DNA of 64,000 nucleotides from NCBI RefSeq assembly GCF_002113375.1, contig NZ_NEHO01000004.1:62001-126000 (forward strand). Direction: 5' to 3'. The DNA is from Pseudomonas sp. R37(2017). Its GTDB lineage: Bacteria > Pseudomonadota > Gammaproteobacteria > Pseudomonadales > Pseudomonadaceae. This document shows, piece by piece, positions 1 to 9,710 of the stretch. A model generated the notes under the pieces. It made no database searches and had not been told where the DNA came from. It saw only the letters and a list, made by a program, of their open reading frames with translations. How positions within the stretch are numbered: position 1 is the stretch's first letter; each line of letters opens with the position of its first letter. Made by a program: the position numbers and the translations under genes.

Positions 1-233
1 AGTTCGGGCCGTCGGCCTCGGCGGTGATCCTGGTGGAAGGGCAGTCGACCCAGACCGCCTTCGCCAACCTGGGCGCTGCCCTGAGCGAGCCGGACACCGC
101 GCTGCGCCTGTTCGGCAAGCCTGAAGTCAACGGTCAGCGCCGCATGGGCGTGGCCCTGGCGCGCGACGAGTCGATCGAAGCCGCCCGCGCCAAGGCGACC
201 CGTGCTTCGCAGGCGGTTGTCGTCGAGCTGTAA
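1..233 (+). CDS. purT: Formate-dependent GAR transformylase PurT, C-terminal end
   Basis: This is the last ~77 codons of a gene that enters from the left edge. The visible residues ([18 protein letters not shown], then [20 protein letters not shown]) match the C-terminal ATP-grasp lobe of phosphoribosylglycinamide formyltransferase 2. In this family the enzyme makes formyl-GAR from GAR, formate and ATP in de novo purine synthesis, in the cytoplasm. It lies upstream of guaBA, so purine genes are grouped here, but a REP pair and another gene separate them and co-transcription is not implied. The start lies outside the window. Identity rests on the short but characteristic tail. Confidence 0.85.
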   Translation, partial: FGPSASAVILVEGQSTQTAFANLGAALSEPDTALRLFGKPEVNGQRRMGVALARDESIEAARAKATRASQAVVVEL

Positions 234-263
234 AAACAGCGCTGGCGGGCCTATACCTCTATC

Positions 264-378
264 TGTAGGAGCGAGCATGCTCCGGGCGGCGTTCCGACGA
301 TGGACGTTAACGATAACGCGGGCTGTCTGAATGAACGCGGCGTCCTTATGTCCATCGCGAGCCTGCTCGCTCCTACAG
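264..378. repeat. REP pair, TGTAGGAGCGAG class, with modified loop
   Basis: Two inverted REP arms (TGTAGGAGCGAGCATGCTC... and its complement ending ...GCTCGCTCCTACA) flank a spacer containing an ACGTTAACGATAACGCG motif. The left arm does not close with the usual GCATGCTCGCGATGG. It carries an extra CGGGCGGCGTTCCGACG in the loop. Similar pairs recur at 964, 12263, 37736 and 53293. Confidence 0.9.
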
Positions 379-409
379 GTCATTCATCAATGCGTCAGGC
401 CTGTACCCC

Positions 410-958
410 ATGAATTCGCAAAGCATCATCGTCCCGAAAATCTCCACATTGCCGGTGCACGAGCCCCGGGCTCGGGCGATCGTGCGCTGGCTGGTGCGCA
501 AGGACATCATCAAGGAAGAACTCAGCACCTGCGGTCGCACCGGCAACCGCATGGCCCATGCCATCGGCGAAGGTGCCCGTGCCGTGGTCCTGCACCCGGA
601 AGCGCTGCCCTTCGGCGAACAGATCAATGGCCTGGAAATCATCACCAAGCGCTGCATCTATACCCCTGCCAAAGGTTTCCTGAGCGAAGCGGGCTGCGCC
701 GAATGCCGCCAGGAAATCGGCGAGGCCCTGTTCGAAAGCCTGGAAGACTGGATGCCGGGGCGTACCGATAACTTCACTTGTCCGGAATGCGGGCATGAAG
801 ACGATATCAACGGCTTCCTGTTCCTGCAGGAATGCGGCTTCTCCAACCTGGGGTTCATCTTCAACAACTGGGCCGAAGCCGGGTTCAAACAGAGCTTTCT
901 CGACGAATTCGCCGATTGGCTCGATCAGCCCGTCAGTTGGGTGAAAGTCGAACTTTGA
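410..958 (+). CDS. Conserved hypothetical protein with two CxxC pairs
   Basis: A 182-residue cytoplasmic protein without signal peptide or membrane helix. It has CAEC at Cys96/Cys99 and CPEC at Cys124/Cys127, the latter followed by GHEDD. Two spaced CxxC pairs suggest one structural zinc-ribbon site. The C-terminal third is aromatic and acidic (FIFNNWAEAGFKQSFLDEF, then DWLDQ). I recall homologues in pseudomonads carrying an unhelpful name (sugar ABC transporter ATPase), but no Walker A motif is visible here, so that name is not supported. It sits alone between two REP pairs, upstream of the guaB promoter. Its function is unknown. Codon use and the clean reading frame make it a real gene. Confidence 0.8.
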   Translation: MNSQSIIVPKISTLPVHEPRARAIVRWLVRKDIIKEELSTCGRTGNRMAHAIGEGARAVVLHPEALPFGEQINGLEIITKRCIYTPAKGFLSEAGCAECRQEIGEALFESLEDWMPGRTDNFTCPECGHEDDINGFLFLQECGFSNLGFIFNNWAEAGFKQSFLDEFADWLDQPVSWVKVEL

Positions 959-963
959 CGTCC

Positions 964-1076
964 TGTAGGAGCGAGTGCCCGCTTGCGGCATGCTCGCGAT
1001 GAACCTGCAGGCAACGCTTGTTTTCAGGCAGTACGCGTTATCGTTCACGACCATCGCGAGCATGCTCGCTCCTACA
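964..1076. repeat. REP pair, TGTAGGAGCGAG class
   Basis: Inverted arms start TGTAGGAGCGAG and end CTCGCTCCTACA. The left arm contains the loop insert TGCCCGCTTGCGG, also seen at 53293 and, inverted, near 37820. The spacer has the recurrent CGCGTTATCGTTCACGACCA. Confidence 0.9.
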
Positions 1077-1120
1077 AAAAAGCAGCATTAATCTCCGTAT
1101 ATCAGTAAAGCCAATAATAG

Positions 1121-2668
<1,548 letters not shown>

Positions 2669-2680
2669 CACCGACAGCTA

Positions 2681-2790
2681 AAAGCCACAAGTTATAAGCC
2701 GCAAGCGGTGCTGAGTTAATGCAGTTACCGCGCGGCTTCCAGTTTCTTGCAGCTTGCAGCTTGAAGCTTGCAACTGCTTTTAGAGTTTTT
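2681..2790. repeat. AAGCTTGCAGCTTG-type intergenic repeat
   Basis: The guaB-guaA spacer holds an imperfect inverted arrangement: CTAAAAGC and CACAAG...GCCGCAAG on the left, CTTGCAGCTTGCAGCTTG and GCTTTTAG on the right. It resembles dispersed intergenic repeats of fluorescent pseudomonads. It could form a long hairpin inside the guaBA message. Confidence 0.5.
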
Positions 2791-2794
2791 TTCC

Positions 2795-4372
2795 ATGGCC
2801 CTCGATATTCACGCTCACCGCATCCTGATCCTCGACTTCGGTTCCCAGTACACCCAACTGATCGCCCGCCGCGTGCGTGAAATCGGCGTGTATTGCGAAC
2901 TGCATCCGTTCGACATGGACGAAGATGCGATCCGCGAATTCGCTCCCAAAGGCGTCATCCTCGCTGGCGGCCCGGAGTCGGTCCACGAAGCCAACAGCCC
3001 TCGCTGCCCGCAAGCCGTTTTCGACCTGGGCGTGCCGGTCTTCGGTATCTGCTACGGCATGCAGACCATGGCCGAGCAACTGGGTGGCAAGGTTGAAGGT
3101 TCCGATCTGCGTGAGTTCGGTTATGTCCGCGTTGACGTGGTCGGCAAGAGCCGCCTGCTCGACGGCATCGAAGACCACGTCGACGCCGACGGCGTCCTCG
3201 GCCTCGATGTATGGATGAGCCACGGCGACAAGGTCACCCGGATGCCAGGTGACTTCCACGTCCTGGCCAGCACTCCGAGCTGCCCGATTGCCGGCATGTT
3301 CAGCGACGAGCGTCGCTACTACGGCGTACAGTTCCACCCGGAAGTGACCCACACCAAGCAGGGCGGTCGCATCCTGTCGCGCTTCATCCTCGACATCTGC
3401 GAGTGCGAAGCGCTGTGGACCCCGTCGAAGATCGCTGAAGACGCGATCGCCCAGGTTCGCGCCCAGGTCGGCACCGACAACGTACTGCTGGGCCTGTCCG
3501 GCGGTGTGGACTCGTCCGTGGTTGCCGCGCTGCTGCACAAGGCCATTGGCGACCAGCTGACCTGTGTGTTCGTCGACAACGGCCTGCTGCGCCTGCACGA
3601 AGGCGAGCAAGTGATGGCCATGTTCGCCGAGAACATGGGCGTCAAGGTGATCCGCGCCAACGCCGAGGACCAGTTCCTCAACAACCTGGCCGGCGAGTCC
3701 GACCCTGAGAAGAAGCGCAAGATCATCGGCCGCACCTTCATCGACGTGTTCGATGCCGAATCCTGCAAGCTGGAAAACATCAAGTACCTGGCCCAGGGCA
3801 CCATCTACCCGGACGTGATCGAGTCGGCTGGCGCGAAAAGCGGCAAGGCCCACGTGATCAAGTCGCACCACAACGTGGGCGGCCTGCCGGAAGAAATGAA
3901 CCTCAAGCTGGTCGAGCCACTGCGCGAACTGTTCAAGGACGAAGTCCGTCGTCTGGGCCTGGAACTGGGCCTGCCGTATGACATGGTCTACCGTCACCCG
4001 TTCCCGGGTCCGGGCCTGGGCGTGCGCATCCTCGGCGAAGTGAAGAAGGAATACGCCGACCTGCTGCGTCGCGCCGACCACATCTTCATCGAAGAACTGC
4101 GCAAGGCCGACTGGTACCACAAGGTCAGCCAGGCGTTCGTGGTGTTCCAGCCAGTGAAATCGGTAGGCGTGGTCGGCGATGGCCGTCGTTACGCCTGGGT
4201 TGTGGCCCTGCGTGCCGTGGAAACCATCGACTTCATGACCGCGCGTTGGGCACACCTGCCTTACGAACTGCTGGAAACCGTTTCCGGCCGCATCATCAAT
4301 GAGATCGACGGCATCTCCCGCGTCACCTACGACGTGTCGAGCAAGCCGCCGGCGACCATTGAGTGGGAGTGA
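2795..4372 (+). CDS. guaA: GMP synthase (glutamine-hydrolysing)
   Basis: It aminates XMP to GMP with glutamine and ATP. The 525-residue product has an N-terminal class I glutamine amidotransferase domain (GICYGMQ with the nucleophile Cys, HPEVTHT with the catalytic His and Glu) followed by an ATP pyrophosphatase domain with the [10 protein letters not shown]-loop. The C-terminal dimerisation domain ends [14 protein letters not shown], the conserved family terminus. An upstream in-frame start at 2768 lies inside the intergenic repeat. The start [20 protein letters not shown] matches the family. It is the second gene of guaBA and is followed by a strong terminator. Confidence 0.97.
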   Translation: MALDIHAHRILILDFGSQYTQLIARRVREIGVYCELHPFDMDEDAIREFAPKGVILAGGPESVHEANSPRCPQAVFDLGVPVFGICYGMQTMAEQLGGKVEGSDLREFGYVRVDVVGKSRLLDGIEDHVDADGVLGLDVWMSHGDKVTRMPGDFHVLASTPSCPIAGMFSDERRYYGVQFHPEVTHTKQGGRILSRFILDICECEALWTPSKIAEDAIAQVRAQVGTDNVLLGLSGGVDSSVVAALLHKAIGDQLTCVFVDNGLLRLHEGEQVMAMFAENMGVKVIRANAEDQFLNNLAGESDPEKKRKIIGRTFIDVFDAESCKLENIKYLAQGTIYPDVIESAGAKSGKAHVIKSHHNVGGLPEEMNLKLVEPLRELFKDEVRRLGLELGLPYDMVYRHPFPGPGLGVRILGEVKKEYADLLRRADHIFIEELRKADWYHKVSQAFVVFQPVKSVGVVGDGRRYAWVVALRAVETIDFMTARWAHLPYELLETVSGRIINEIDGISRVTYDVSSKPPATIEWE

Positions 4373-4407
4373 TTCCGCGCCAGCCCTGAGGGGTTGATTG
4401 CTGGATG

Positions 4408-4442
4408 AAAAGCCGTGTGAACGTGAGTTCACGCGGCTTTTT
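4408..4442 (+). terminator. Rho-independent terminator of guaBA
   Basis: An almost perfect stem, AAAAGCCGTGTGAAC / GTTCACGCGGCTTTTT with a GTGA loop, ends in a T run 35 bases after the guaA stop. Confidence 0.9.
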
Positions 4443-4572
4443 GCATTGTTGCGGGACCTTCCTGCGGCTCGGCGTCACGCCTGCTTTACTGTTTCTTTCT
4501 CAATTGCAGGTGTATCGTATTCGCCTTTTGCGGGCCCAGTGTCCGTCGCGTTCAAGTGAGGTAGTTGAGTTC

Positions 4573-5949
4573 ATGTCCTTTACCCGTCGCCAAATCCTCG
4601 GTGGCCTGGCCGGTCTTGTTGTCGTTGGTGTCGGTGCTGGAGGCGCGTCGCGCTACTGGCTGGGCAAGATGGCTGACGCCGACGCCGGCCACGATTACGA
4701 GCTGATTGCGGCGCCGTTGGACGTGGAGTTGGTCGCCGGGCACAAGACCCAGGCCTGGGCTTTCGGCCCGTCGGCGCCGGGCACCGAGTTGCGGGTGCGC
4801 CAGGGTGAATGGCTGCGAGTGCGCTTCATCAACCACCTGCCGGTCGCGACCACCATTCACTGGCATGGCATCCGCTTGCCGCTGGAAATGGACGGTGTGC
4901 CTTACGTGTCGCAATTGCCGGTGCTGCCCGGCGAATACTTCGACTACAAATTCCGCGTGCCGGATGCGGGCAGCTACTGGTATCACCCGCACGTGAACAG
5001 TAGCGAAGAGCTCGGCCGCGGCCTGGTTGGCCCGCTGATCATCGAGGAGCGCGAACCGACCGGCTTCAAGTACGAAAAGACCTTGAGCCTGAAAAGCTGG
5101 CACGTCGATGAAACAGGCAATTTCGTCGAGTTCAGCGTTCCCCGTGAAGCGGCCCGTGGCGGTACGGCGGGGCGCCTGGCGACCATCAATGGCGTCGCGC
5201 AAGCGGTGATCGATTTGCCGGCTGGACAAATCACCCGCGTGCGTCTGCTCAACCTCGATAACACCCTGACCTATCGCCTGAACATTCCCGGCGTCGAAGC
5301 GCAGATCTACGCGCTGGACGGCAACCCGATCGAGCCGCGGCCGCTCGGCAAGGAATACTGGCTCGGCCCTGGCATGCGCATTTGCCTGGCGATCAAGGCG
5401 CCACCGGCCGGTGAGGAACTGTCCCTGCGCAACGGTCCTGTACGCTTGGCTACATTGCGCTCCGTGGCGAACACCGACGCGCCGACCGAGTGGCCACCGG
5501 CATTGCCGGCCAATCCAATCGCCGAGCCAGACCTGGCCAATGCCGAGAAACTCAACTTCAATTTCGAATGGGTCGGCTCGGTATCGGTCAACGTCGACAA
5601 CGGCAAGCCGCCAAGCCTGTGGCAGATCAACGGCAAGGCTTGGGACATCACCGACAAGACCTGCGCCGACCGCCCGATTGCCAGGCTCGAAAAGGGCAAG
5701 AGCTACATTTTCGAATTAAAGAACATGACCCAGTACCAACACCCGATTCACCTTCACGGCATGAGCTTCAAGGTCATCGCCTCGAACCGGCACAAGATCA
5801 TTCCGTACTTCACCGACACTTACCTGCTGGGCAAGAACGAGCGCGCGCAAGTCGCGCTGGTCGCCGATAACCCTGGCGTATGGATGTTCCACTGCCATGT
5901 GATCGATCACATGGAAACCGGCCTGATGGCCGCCATCGAGGTGGCGTGA
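4573..5949 (+). CDS. Tat-exported multicopper oxidase
   Basis: A 458-residue periplasmic copper oxidase. The N-terminus MSFTRRQILGGLAG has a twin-arginine motif before a hydrophobic stretch, so folded export through Tat is likely. The copper ligands are present: HWHG, YWYHPHVN, HPIHLHG and MFHCHVIDHMETGLM, the last with the Cys and flanking His of the type-1 site. I see no Met-rich segment of the kind used by CueO for Cu(I), so the substrate is not evident. The same gene lies between guaA and tadA in other pseudomonads. The start was chosen for the Tat motif, because the upstream frame to 4405 overlaps the guaA terminator. Its stop overlaps the tadA start. Confidence 0.9.
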   Translation: MSFTRRQILGGLAGLVVVGVGAGGASRYWLGKMADADAGHDYELIAAPLDVELVAGHKTQAWAFGPSAPGTELRVRQGEWLRVRFINHLPVATTIHWHGIRLPLEMDGVPYVSQLPVLPGEYFDYKFRVPDAGSYWYHPHVNSSEELGRGLVGPLIIEEREPTGFKYEKTLSLKSWHVDETGNFVEFSVPREAARGGTAGRLATINGVAQAVIDLPAGQITRVRLLNLDNTLTYRLNIPGVEAQIYALDGNPIEPRPLGKEYWLGPGMRICLAIKAPPAGEELSLRNGPVRLATLRSVANTDAPTEWPPALPANPIAEPDLANAEKLNFNFEWVGSVSVNVDNGKPPSLWQINGKAWDITDKTCADRPIARLEKGKSYIFELKNMTQYQHPIHLHGMSFKVIASNRHKIIPYFTDTYLLGKNERAQVALVADNPGVWMFHCHVIDHMETGLMAAIEVA

Positions 5950-6446
5950 TGCGTCAGATACGTCCTACCGCGATCATCGACCGCAGCCGTGATCGGGATT
6001 TCATGCGTGAAGCCCTGGCCCTGGCGGCCCAAGGCGCCGCCCTCGGCGAAGTGCCGGTGGGCGCGGTGCTGGTGCAGGATGGCGAAATCATCGGGCGCGG
6101 TTTCAACTGCCCGATCAGCGCCAGCGACCCGAGCGCTCACGCCGAGATGGTCGCCATTCGCGCCGCCGCCCAGGCCGTGAGCAACTACCGACTGCCGGGC
6201 AGTACGCTGTATGTGACCCTGGAACCGTGCAGCATGTGCGCTGGGCTGATCGTGCATTCGCGGATCGCACGGGTGGTCTACGGCGCGCTGGAGCCCAAGG
6301 CCGGGATTGTGCAGAGCCAGGGGCAGTTCTTCACCCAGGGTTTTTTGAATCACCGGGTGTTGTATGAAGGCGGGGTGTTGGCGGAGGAGTGCGGGACGGT
6401 GCTCAGCGAATTCTTCAAGGCCCGGCGGGCTAAGCCCTCAGACTGA
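5949..6446 (+). CDS. tadA: tRNA-specific adenosine deaminase
   Basis: TadA converts A34 to inosine in tRNA-Arg(ACG), so that one tRNA reads several codons. The 165-residue product has the zinc deaminase signature HAEM (His64, catalytic Glu66) and PCSMC (Cys94, Cys97). The ATG overlaps the TGA of the multicopper oxidase (ATGA), which implies translational coupling. The length and the C-terminal FFKARRAK tail are typical. Confidence 0.96.
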   Translation: MRQIRPTAIIDRSRDRDFMREALALAAQGAALGEVPVGAVLVQDGEIIGRGFNCPISASDPSAHAEMVAIRAAAQAVSNYRLPGSTLYVTLEPCSMCAGLIVHSRIARVVYGALEPKAGIVQSQGQFFTQGFLNHRVLYEGGVLAEECGTVLSEFFKARRAKPSD

Positions 6447-6459
6447 ACACAAAACCAAA

Positions 6460-6550
6460 TGTGGGAGCGAGCCTGCTCGCGAAAGCGGTGTGTCAGCCAA
6501 CATCATCGTTGAGTGTGAAACCGTATTCGCGAGCAGGCTCGCTCCCACAG
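6460..6550. repeat. REP pair, GTGGGAGCGAGCCTGCTCGC class
   Basis: Two convergent REP arms (TGTGGGAGCGAGCCTGCTCG... and ...CGAGCAGGCTCGCTCCCACA) are separated by ~40 bases between tadA and the convergent cmoB gene. The pair may act as a bidirectional stem. Confidence 0.9.
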
Positions 6551-6578
6551 GTGATCTCTATTGGCAGGAGATCGGGCG

Positions 6579-7535
6579 CTACTTACGGGCCACAATCACC
6601 GCCCGCATCGGCGCCGGCAGCCCTTCGATGGTCTTGCTGTGATCCTCGGGATCGAGGAAATCGCTCAGCGACTGATACTTCATCCACTCGGTGCTGCGTT
6701 GTTCTTGCACCGTCGTGGTGCTCACATCCACGCACTTCACATTGGTGAAGCCCGCACGTCGCAGCCACAGCTCCAGCGCCGGCACCGACGGCAAGAACCA
6801 TACGTTGCGCATCTGCGCGTAGCGGTCTTCAGGCACCAGCACCTGATGTTTGTCACCTTCGACCACCAGCGTCTCCAGCACCAGTTCGCCACCCTTGACC
6901 AGGCAATCCTTCAGCGCCAGCAAATGCTCGATCGGCGAACGGCGATGGTAGAAAACACCCATGGAAAATACCGTGTCGAAACCTTCCAGATTCGGCGGCA
7001 GGTCTTCGAACGGGAAGGGCAGGTGCCAGGCATTTGGTTCGGACAGGTAGCGCTGCACCGCCTGGAACTGGCAGAAGAACAGCCAGTTCGGATCGACACC
7101 GATCACGCTGTCGGCACCGGCGCCAAGCATGCGCCACATGTAGTAGCCGTTGCCGCAGCCGACATCGAGGATGCGCTTGCCCTTGAGGTCCAGATGCGGA
7201 GCGACCCGCGACCACTTCCAGTCCGAGCGCCATTCGGTGTCGACGTGCACGCCGAACAGGTCGAATGGCCCCTTGCGCCATGGCGACAGGCCCATCAGGG
7301 CGCTGCGCATTTGCGCGCGGGTTTCAGCGTCGCAATCGGTGTCCAGCTTCAAGCCCTTGAGCAAATCGACTTCGCTCGGCTGGATCTGCGGCAGGGCATC
7401 CAGCGCGCTTTGCCAGCGCTCGAGGTCGCCGTGACCTTTTTCCATTTTCTTGTCGAGTTGCACTTGCAGGGTGTTGGCCCAGTCGGCCAGCGGCGTACCG
7501 GCCAGACGGCGGGCGAGGGGAGACAGATCAATCAT
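6579..7535 (-). CDS. cmoB: tRNA U34 carboxymethyltransferase CmoB
   Basis: CmoB transfers a carboxymethyl group from carboxy-SAM to 5-hydroxyuridine 34, giving cmo5U in tRNAs. The 318-residue protein has the family N-terminus ([14 protein letters not shown]), the segment [21 protein letters not shown], and the Rossmann motif [16 protein letters not shown]. The C-terminus ([16 protein letters not shown]) is also diagnostic. Its ATG overlaps the cmoA stop by four bases, so the two successive enzymes of the pathway are co-translated. Confidence 0.97.
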   Translation of the reverse strand: MIDLSPLARRLAGTPLADWANTLQVQLDKKMEKGHGDLERWQSALDALPQIQPSEVDLLKGLKLDTDCDAETRAQMRSALMGLSPWRKGPFDLFGVHVDTEWRSDWKWSRVAPHLDLKGKRILDVGCGNGYYMWRMLGAGADSVIGVDPNWLFFCQFQAVQRYLSEPNAWHLPFPFEDLPPNLEGFDTVFSMGVFYHRRSPIEHLLALKDCLVKGGELVLETLVVEGDKHQVLVPEDRYAQMRNVWFLPSVPALELWLRRAGFTNVKCVDVSTTTVQEQRSTEWMKYQSLSDFLDPEDHSKTIEGLPAPMRAVIVARK

Positions 7536-8275
7536 GGCAAGGCAATCAACGAGGCAAAGTTAAGACATTGGAACCACGGCACGACTTTAGAGAATCCGGC
7601 GGCCAGCAGGCGTTCGCGGTGTTCTTCGAGGCTGTCGGGCTTCATGACGTTTTCGATGGCGCTGCGCTTCTGGGCGATTTCCAGCTCGCTGTAGCCATTG
7701 GCGCGTTTGAAGGCGATGTGCAGATCGGTGAGCAGTGCGTGTTCCCGCTCGTCTTCGAAGCGCAGTTTTTCCGAGAGGATCAGGGCGCCGCCGGGCAACA
7801 AAGACTGGCGGATACGCGACAGCAATGCCGTGCGCTGGTCCGGGGCGATGAATTGCAGGGTGAAGTTCAGCGCGACCACCGAGGCCGGCTGGAATTCCAG
7901 GGCGAGGATGTCGCCCTCGATCACTTCGACCGGCAGCAGCTCCTGGAACATCGAGTCCTGACCGTTGAGGTACTCGCGGCAGCGCTCGACCATGGCCGCC
8001 GAGTTATCCACAGCGATGACGCGGCAACCGTCGGTGCGAACGTGGCGACGCAGGGCCTGGGTCACGGCACCCAGCGACGAGCCCAGGTCGTAGAGCACGC
8101 TGCCCGGCTGGGCGAACTGCGCGGCGAGCACGCCGAGGTTTTCCACGATGGTCGGATAACCTGGTACCGAGCGCTTGATCATGTCCGGGAATACCCGCAC
8201 CACGTCCTCGTTAAAGGCGAAGTCAGGCACCTGGGCCAAGGGCTGGGCGAAAAGGCGATCGGGTTCTTTGCTCAC
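7532..8275 (-). CDS. cmoA: Carboxy-S-adenosyl-L-methionine synthase CmoA
   Basis: CmoA makes carboxy-SAM from SAM and prephenate, the donor used by CmoB. The 247-residue product begins with a GTG codon ([14 protein letters not shown]...). No ATG in this frame gives a family-like N-terminus, and the reading frame further upstream runs through REP sequence. SAM-binding motif [17 protein letters not shown] and [10 protein letters not shown] are present. It is the first gene of the cmoA-cmoB pair. Confidence 0.95.
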   Translation of the reverse strand: MSKEPDRLFAQPLAQVPDFAFNEDVVRVFPDMIKRSVPGYPTIVENLGVLAAQFAQPGSVLYDLGSSLGAVTQALRRHVRTDGCRVIAVDNSAAMVERCREYLNGQDSMFQELLPVEVIEGDILALEFQPASVVALNFTLQFIAPDQRTALLSRIRQSLLPGGALILSEKLRFEDEREHALLTDLHIAFKRANGYSELEIAQKRSAIENVMKPDSLEEHRERLLAAGFSKVVPWFQCLNFASLIALP

Positions 8276-8394
8276 GGCGGTTCCAGCGGTGTAGGTGGAA
8301 AAGGCCGGCATTTTAGCCAAGTTGGCGCGGGGATGCGCGGGTTGTCTGATAAAGCGGTGGGGCGGTCCGGATTCTTCGTTGTCAGTGAGATCGC

Positions 8395-8460
8395 CTTCGC
8401 GAGCAGGCTCGCTCCCACAAGGATTGCGCTGTACCTGTGGGAGCGAGCCTGCTCGCGAAG
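8395..8460. repeat. REP pair, GTGGGAGCGAGCCTGCTCGC class, opposite orientation
   Basis: The arms face the other way from the pair at 6460: CTTCGCGAGCAGGCTCGCTC comes first, then its complement, with a short 17-base spacer. It lies in the cmoA upstream region, just past the end of the YhhN-type gene. Confidence 0.85.
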
Positions 8461-8463
8461 AAC

Positions 8464-9099
8464 TCAGCGCGGTTTTGTGCCAAATGCCGAGGCAGTGATC
8501 CCCCATTGCCCCAACCAGTAACTGAGGATGATCACGTACGGCGCGGCATCGAACGGCACCACGAAACGGCTGATGCCAATCACGCTGTCGGAGAACACGA
8601 ACGCCACTGCTCCGCCTGCCGCCAGCAGCGCCGAACGCTTGGGCACGTCGGTGCCAAGCCGTGCAAGCGCGCGCCAGAGCATGGCGCTGATCGCCGTGCC
8701 ATAGACAATCACGGGCACCAGCAGCGGGCCGAGGCCGTTGGAAATCAGAATCCCCAGCAGGATGGTACCAACGCCGAGGGCCAGCACCAGCGGCAGCAAT
8801 GCCGGACGCCGGCAATCGCTCAAGTACGCTTTCAGATAGGCCAGGTGGGCGACCAGAAACGCCCCGAGGCCGAACACGAACAAGTCTCCCGGCCACGCCA
8901 GCAACACGTCGCCGACCAGGGAGAAGATCAAGCCCAGGCTGATCCAGCGCCGATACTCGCCTGGCGGTGCGTCATGCAGCCAGCCGAGCAAGGCCAGTAC
9001 CGGCAACGGCTTGACCAGCAGACACAGCAGGGAGGCATGCACGCTCAGGCCATAAAGGAAGGTCACCGCGCCCATCAGCGCCAGAATCAGCCAGCCCAC
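8464..9099 (-). CDS. YhhN/TMEM86-family membrane protein (lysoplasmalogenase-like)
   Basis: A ~211-residue integral membrane protein with about seven to eight hydrophobic helices. Acidic residues sit within helices ([13 protein letters not shown] and [10 protein letters not shown]), as in the YhhN/TMEM86 family, whose animal members hydrolyse lysoplasmalogen. The bacterial substrate is uncertain. The start is not clear: a GTG at 9099, two bases after the stop of the upstream lipoprotein gene, gives an N-terminal helix ([14 protein letters not shown]), while an ATG at 9075 would cut into it. The tight spacing suggests an operon with the chagasin-like gene. Confidence 0.78.
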   Translation of the reverse strand: MGWLILALMGAVTFLYGLSVHASLLCLLVKPLPVLALLGWLHDAPPGEYRRWISLGLIFSLVGDVLLAWPGDLFVFGLGAFLVAHLAYLKAYLSDCRRPALLPLVLALGVGTILLGILISNGLGPLLVPVIVYGTAISAMLWRALARLGTDVPKRSALLAAGGAVAFVFSDSVIGISRFVVPFDAAPYVIILSYWLGQWGITASAFGTKPR

Positions 9100-9101
9100 G
9101 G

Positions 9102-9494
9102 TCAGTTGACCGAGATCGCGCAGTCGAACGAATCCACCGGCAAAACTTCCGGCGCCCACGGCTGTTGCGATGTCAGGCGCAAGCGTCCCGTACCGGTCGC
9201 GAAGGCCTGGAAGCGCCAGGTCGAGACCCCGGCTGAACCGACGATTCCGGCATCTTCCGGGTTTCGATAAACCTCTGGCCCGAGGGCGTGCAAGACGCCG
9301 CCGGCCGAATCCTGGATCGCCCAGCGATAGCCCGTGGTCGGATTGCTCGGCAAGCTCAGGATCAGGTTTTGCCCATTGCTGAGCTGCACCGGACATTCGC
9401 TTTGTTTTTCCACGGTCACATTGTGCGCAGGTTGCGTGGTGCACGCGGCCAGCAAGGCGAGGGCGAGGGGGGCAAGCAGGCGAATGGGGGACAT
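9102..9494 (-). CDS. Chagasin-like (I42) peptidase-inhibitor lipoprotein
   Basis: A 130-residue product with a lipoprotein signal peptide (LLAPLALALLAAC, lipobox ending at Cys). The mature part has the chagasin loop NPTTGYRW, the region GVSTWRFQAFATGTG, and QQPWAPE, matching the three loops that plug cysteine-peptidase active sites in this inhibitor family. It is probably anchored in the outer membrane facing the periplasm. Which peptidase it restrains is not visible. The ATG at 9494 was chosen for the signal peptide. The frame extends to 9614 but into REP sequence. Confidence 0.85.
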   Translation of the reverse strand: MSPIRLLAPLALALLAACTTQPAHNVTVEKQSECPVQLSNGQNLILSLPSNPTTGYRWAIQDSAGGVLHALGPEVYRNPEDAGIVGSAGVSTWRFQAFATGTGRLRLTSQQPWAPEVLPVDSFDCAISVN

Positions 9495-9590
9495 AGGCTC
9501 AGGGGCTCCGACGTTCACGACGAACGGCGAGCATAACTTAAGATGAGACAAAGTGTGACAGTCAGCCTTCGGTGGTGTCAGGGCTGACGC

Positions 9591-9684
9591 CTTCGCGAGC
9601 AGGCTCGCTCCCACAGTGGTCCGCGGTGTTCACAAATTTTGTACTCACTGCAGTCACCCTGTGGGAGCGAGCCTGCTCGCGAAA
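9591..9684. repeat. REP pair, GTGGGAGCGAGCCTGCTCGC class
   Basis: CTTCGCGAGCAGGCTCGCTC on the left and GTGGGAGCGAGCCTGCTCGC on the right are separated by ~45 bases. It lies between the Lon-type gene and the chagasin-like gene. Confidence 0.88.
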
Positions 9685-9710
9685 GCGGCAGTACAGGCGC
9701 TACAGGAACA

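Noticed and set aside
331..771. 146-codon plus-strand frame overlapping the CxxC protein
   Set aside because: It begins in REP sequence and overlaps the better-supported frame at 410-958. The product is Arg/Pro-rich.
2780..4432. 550-codon open frame antisense to guaA
   Set aside because: It covers the guaA gene and its terminator. No domain features are visible and guaA is certain.
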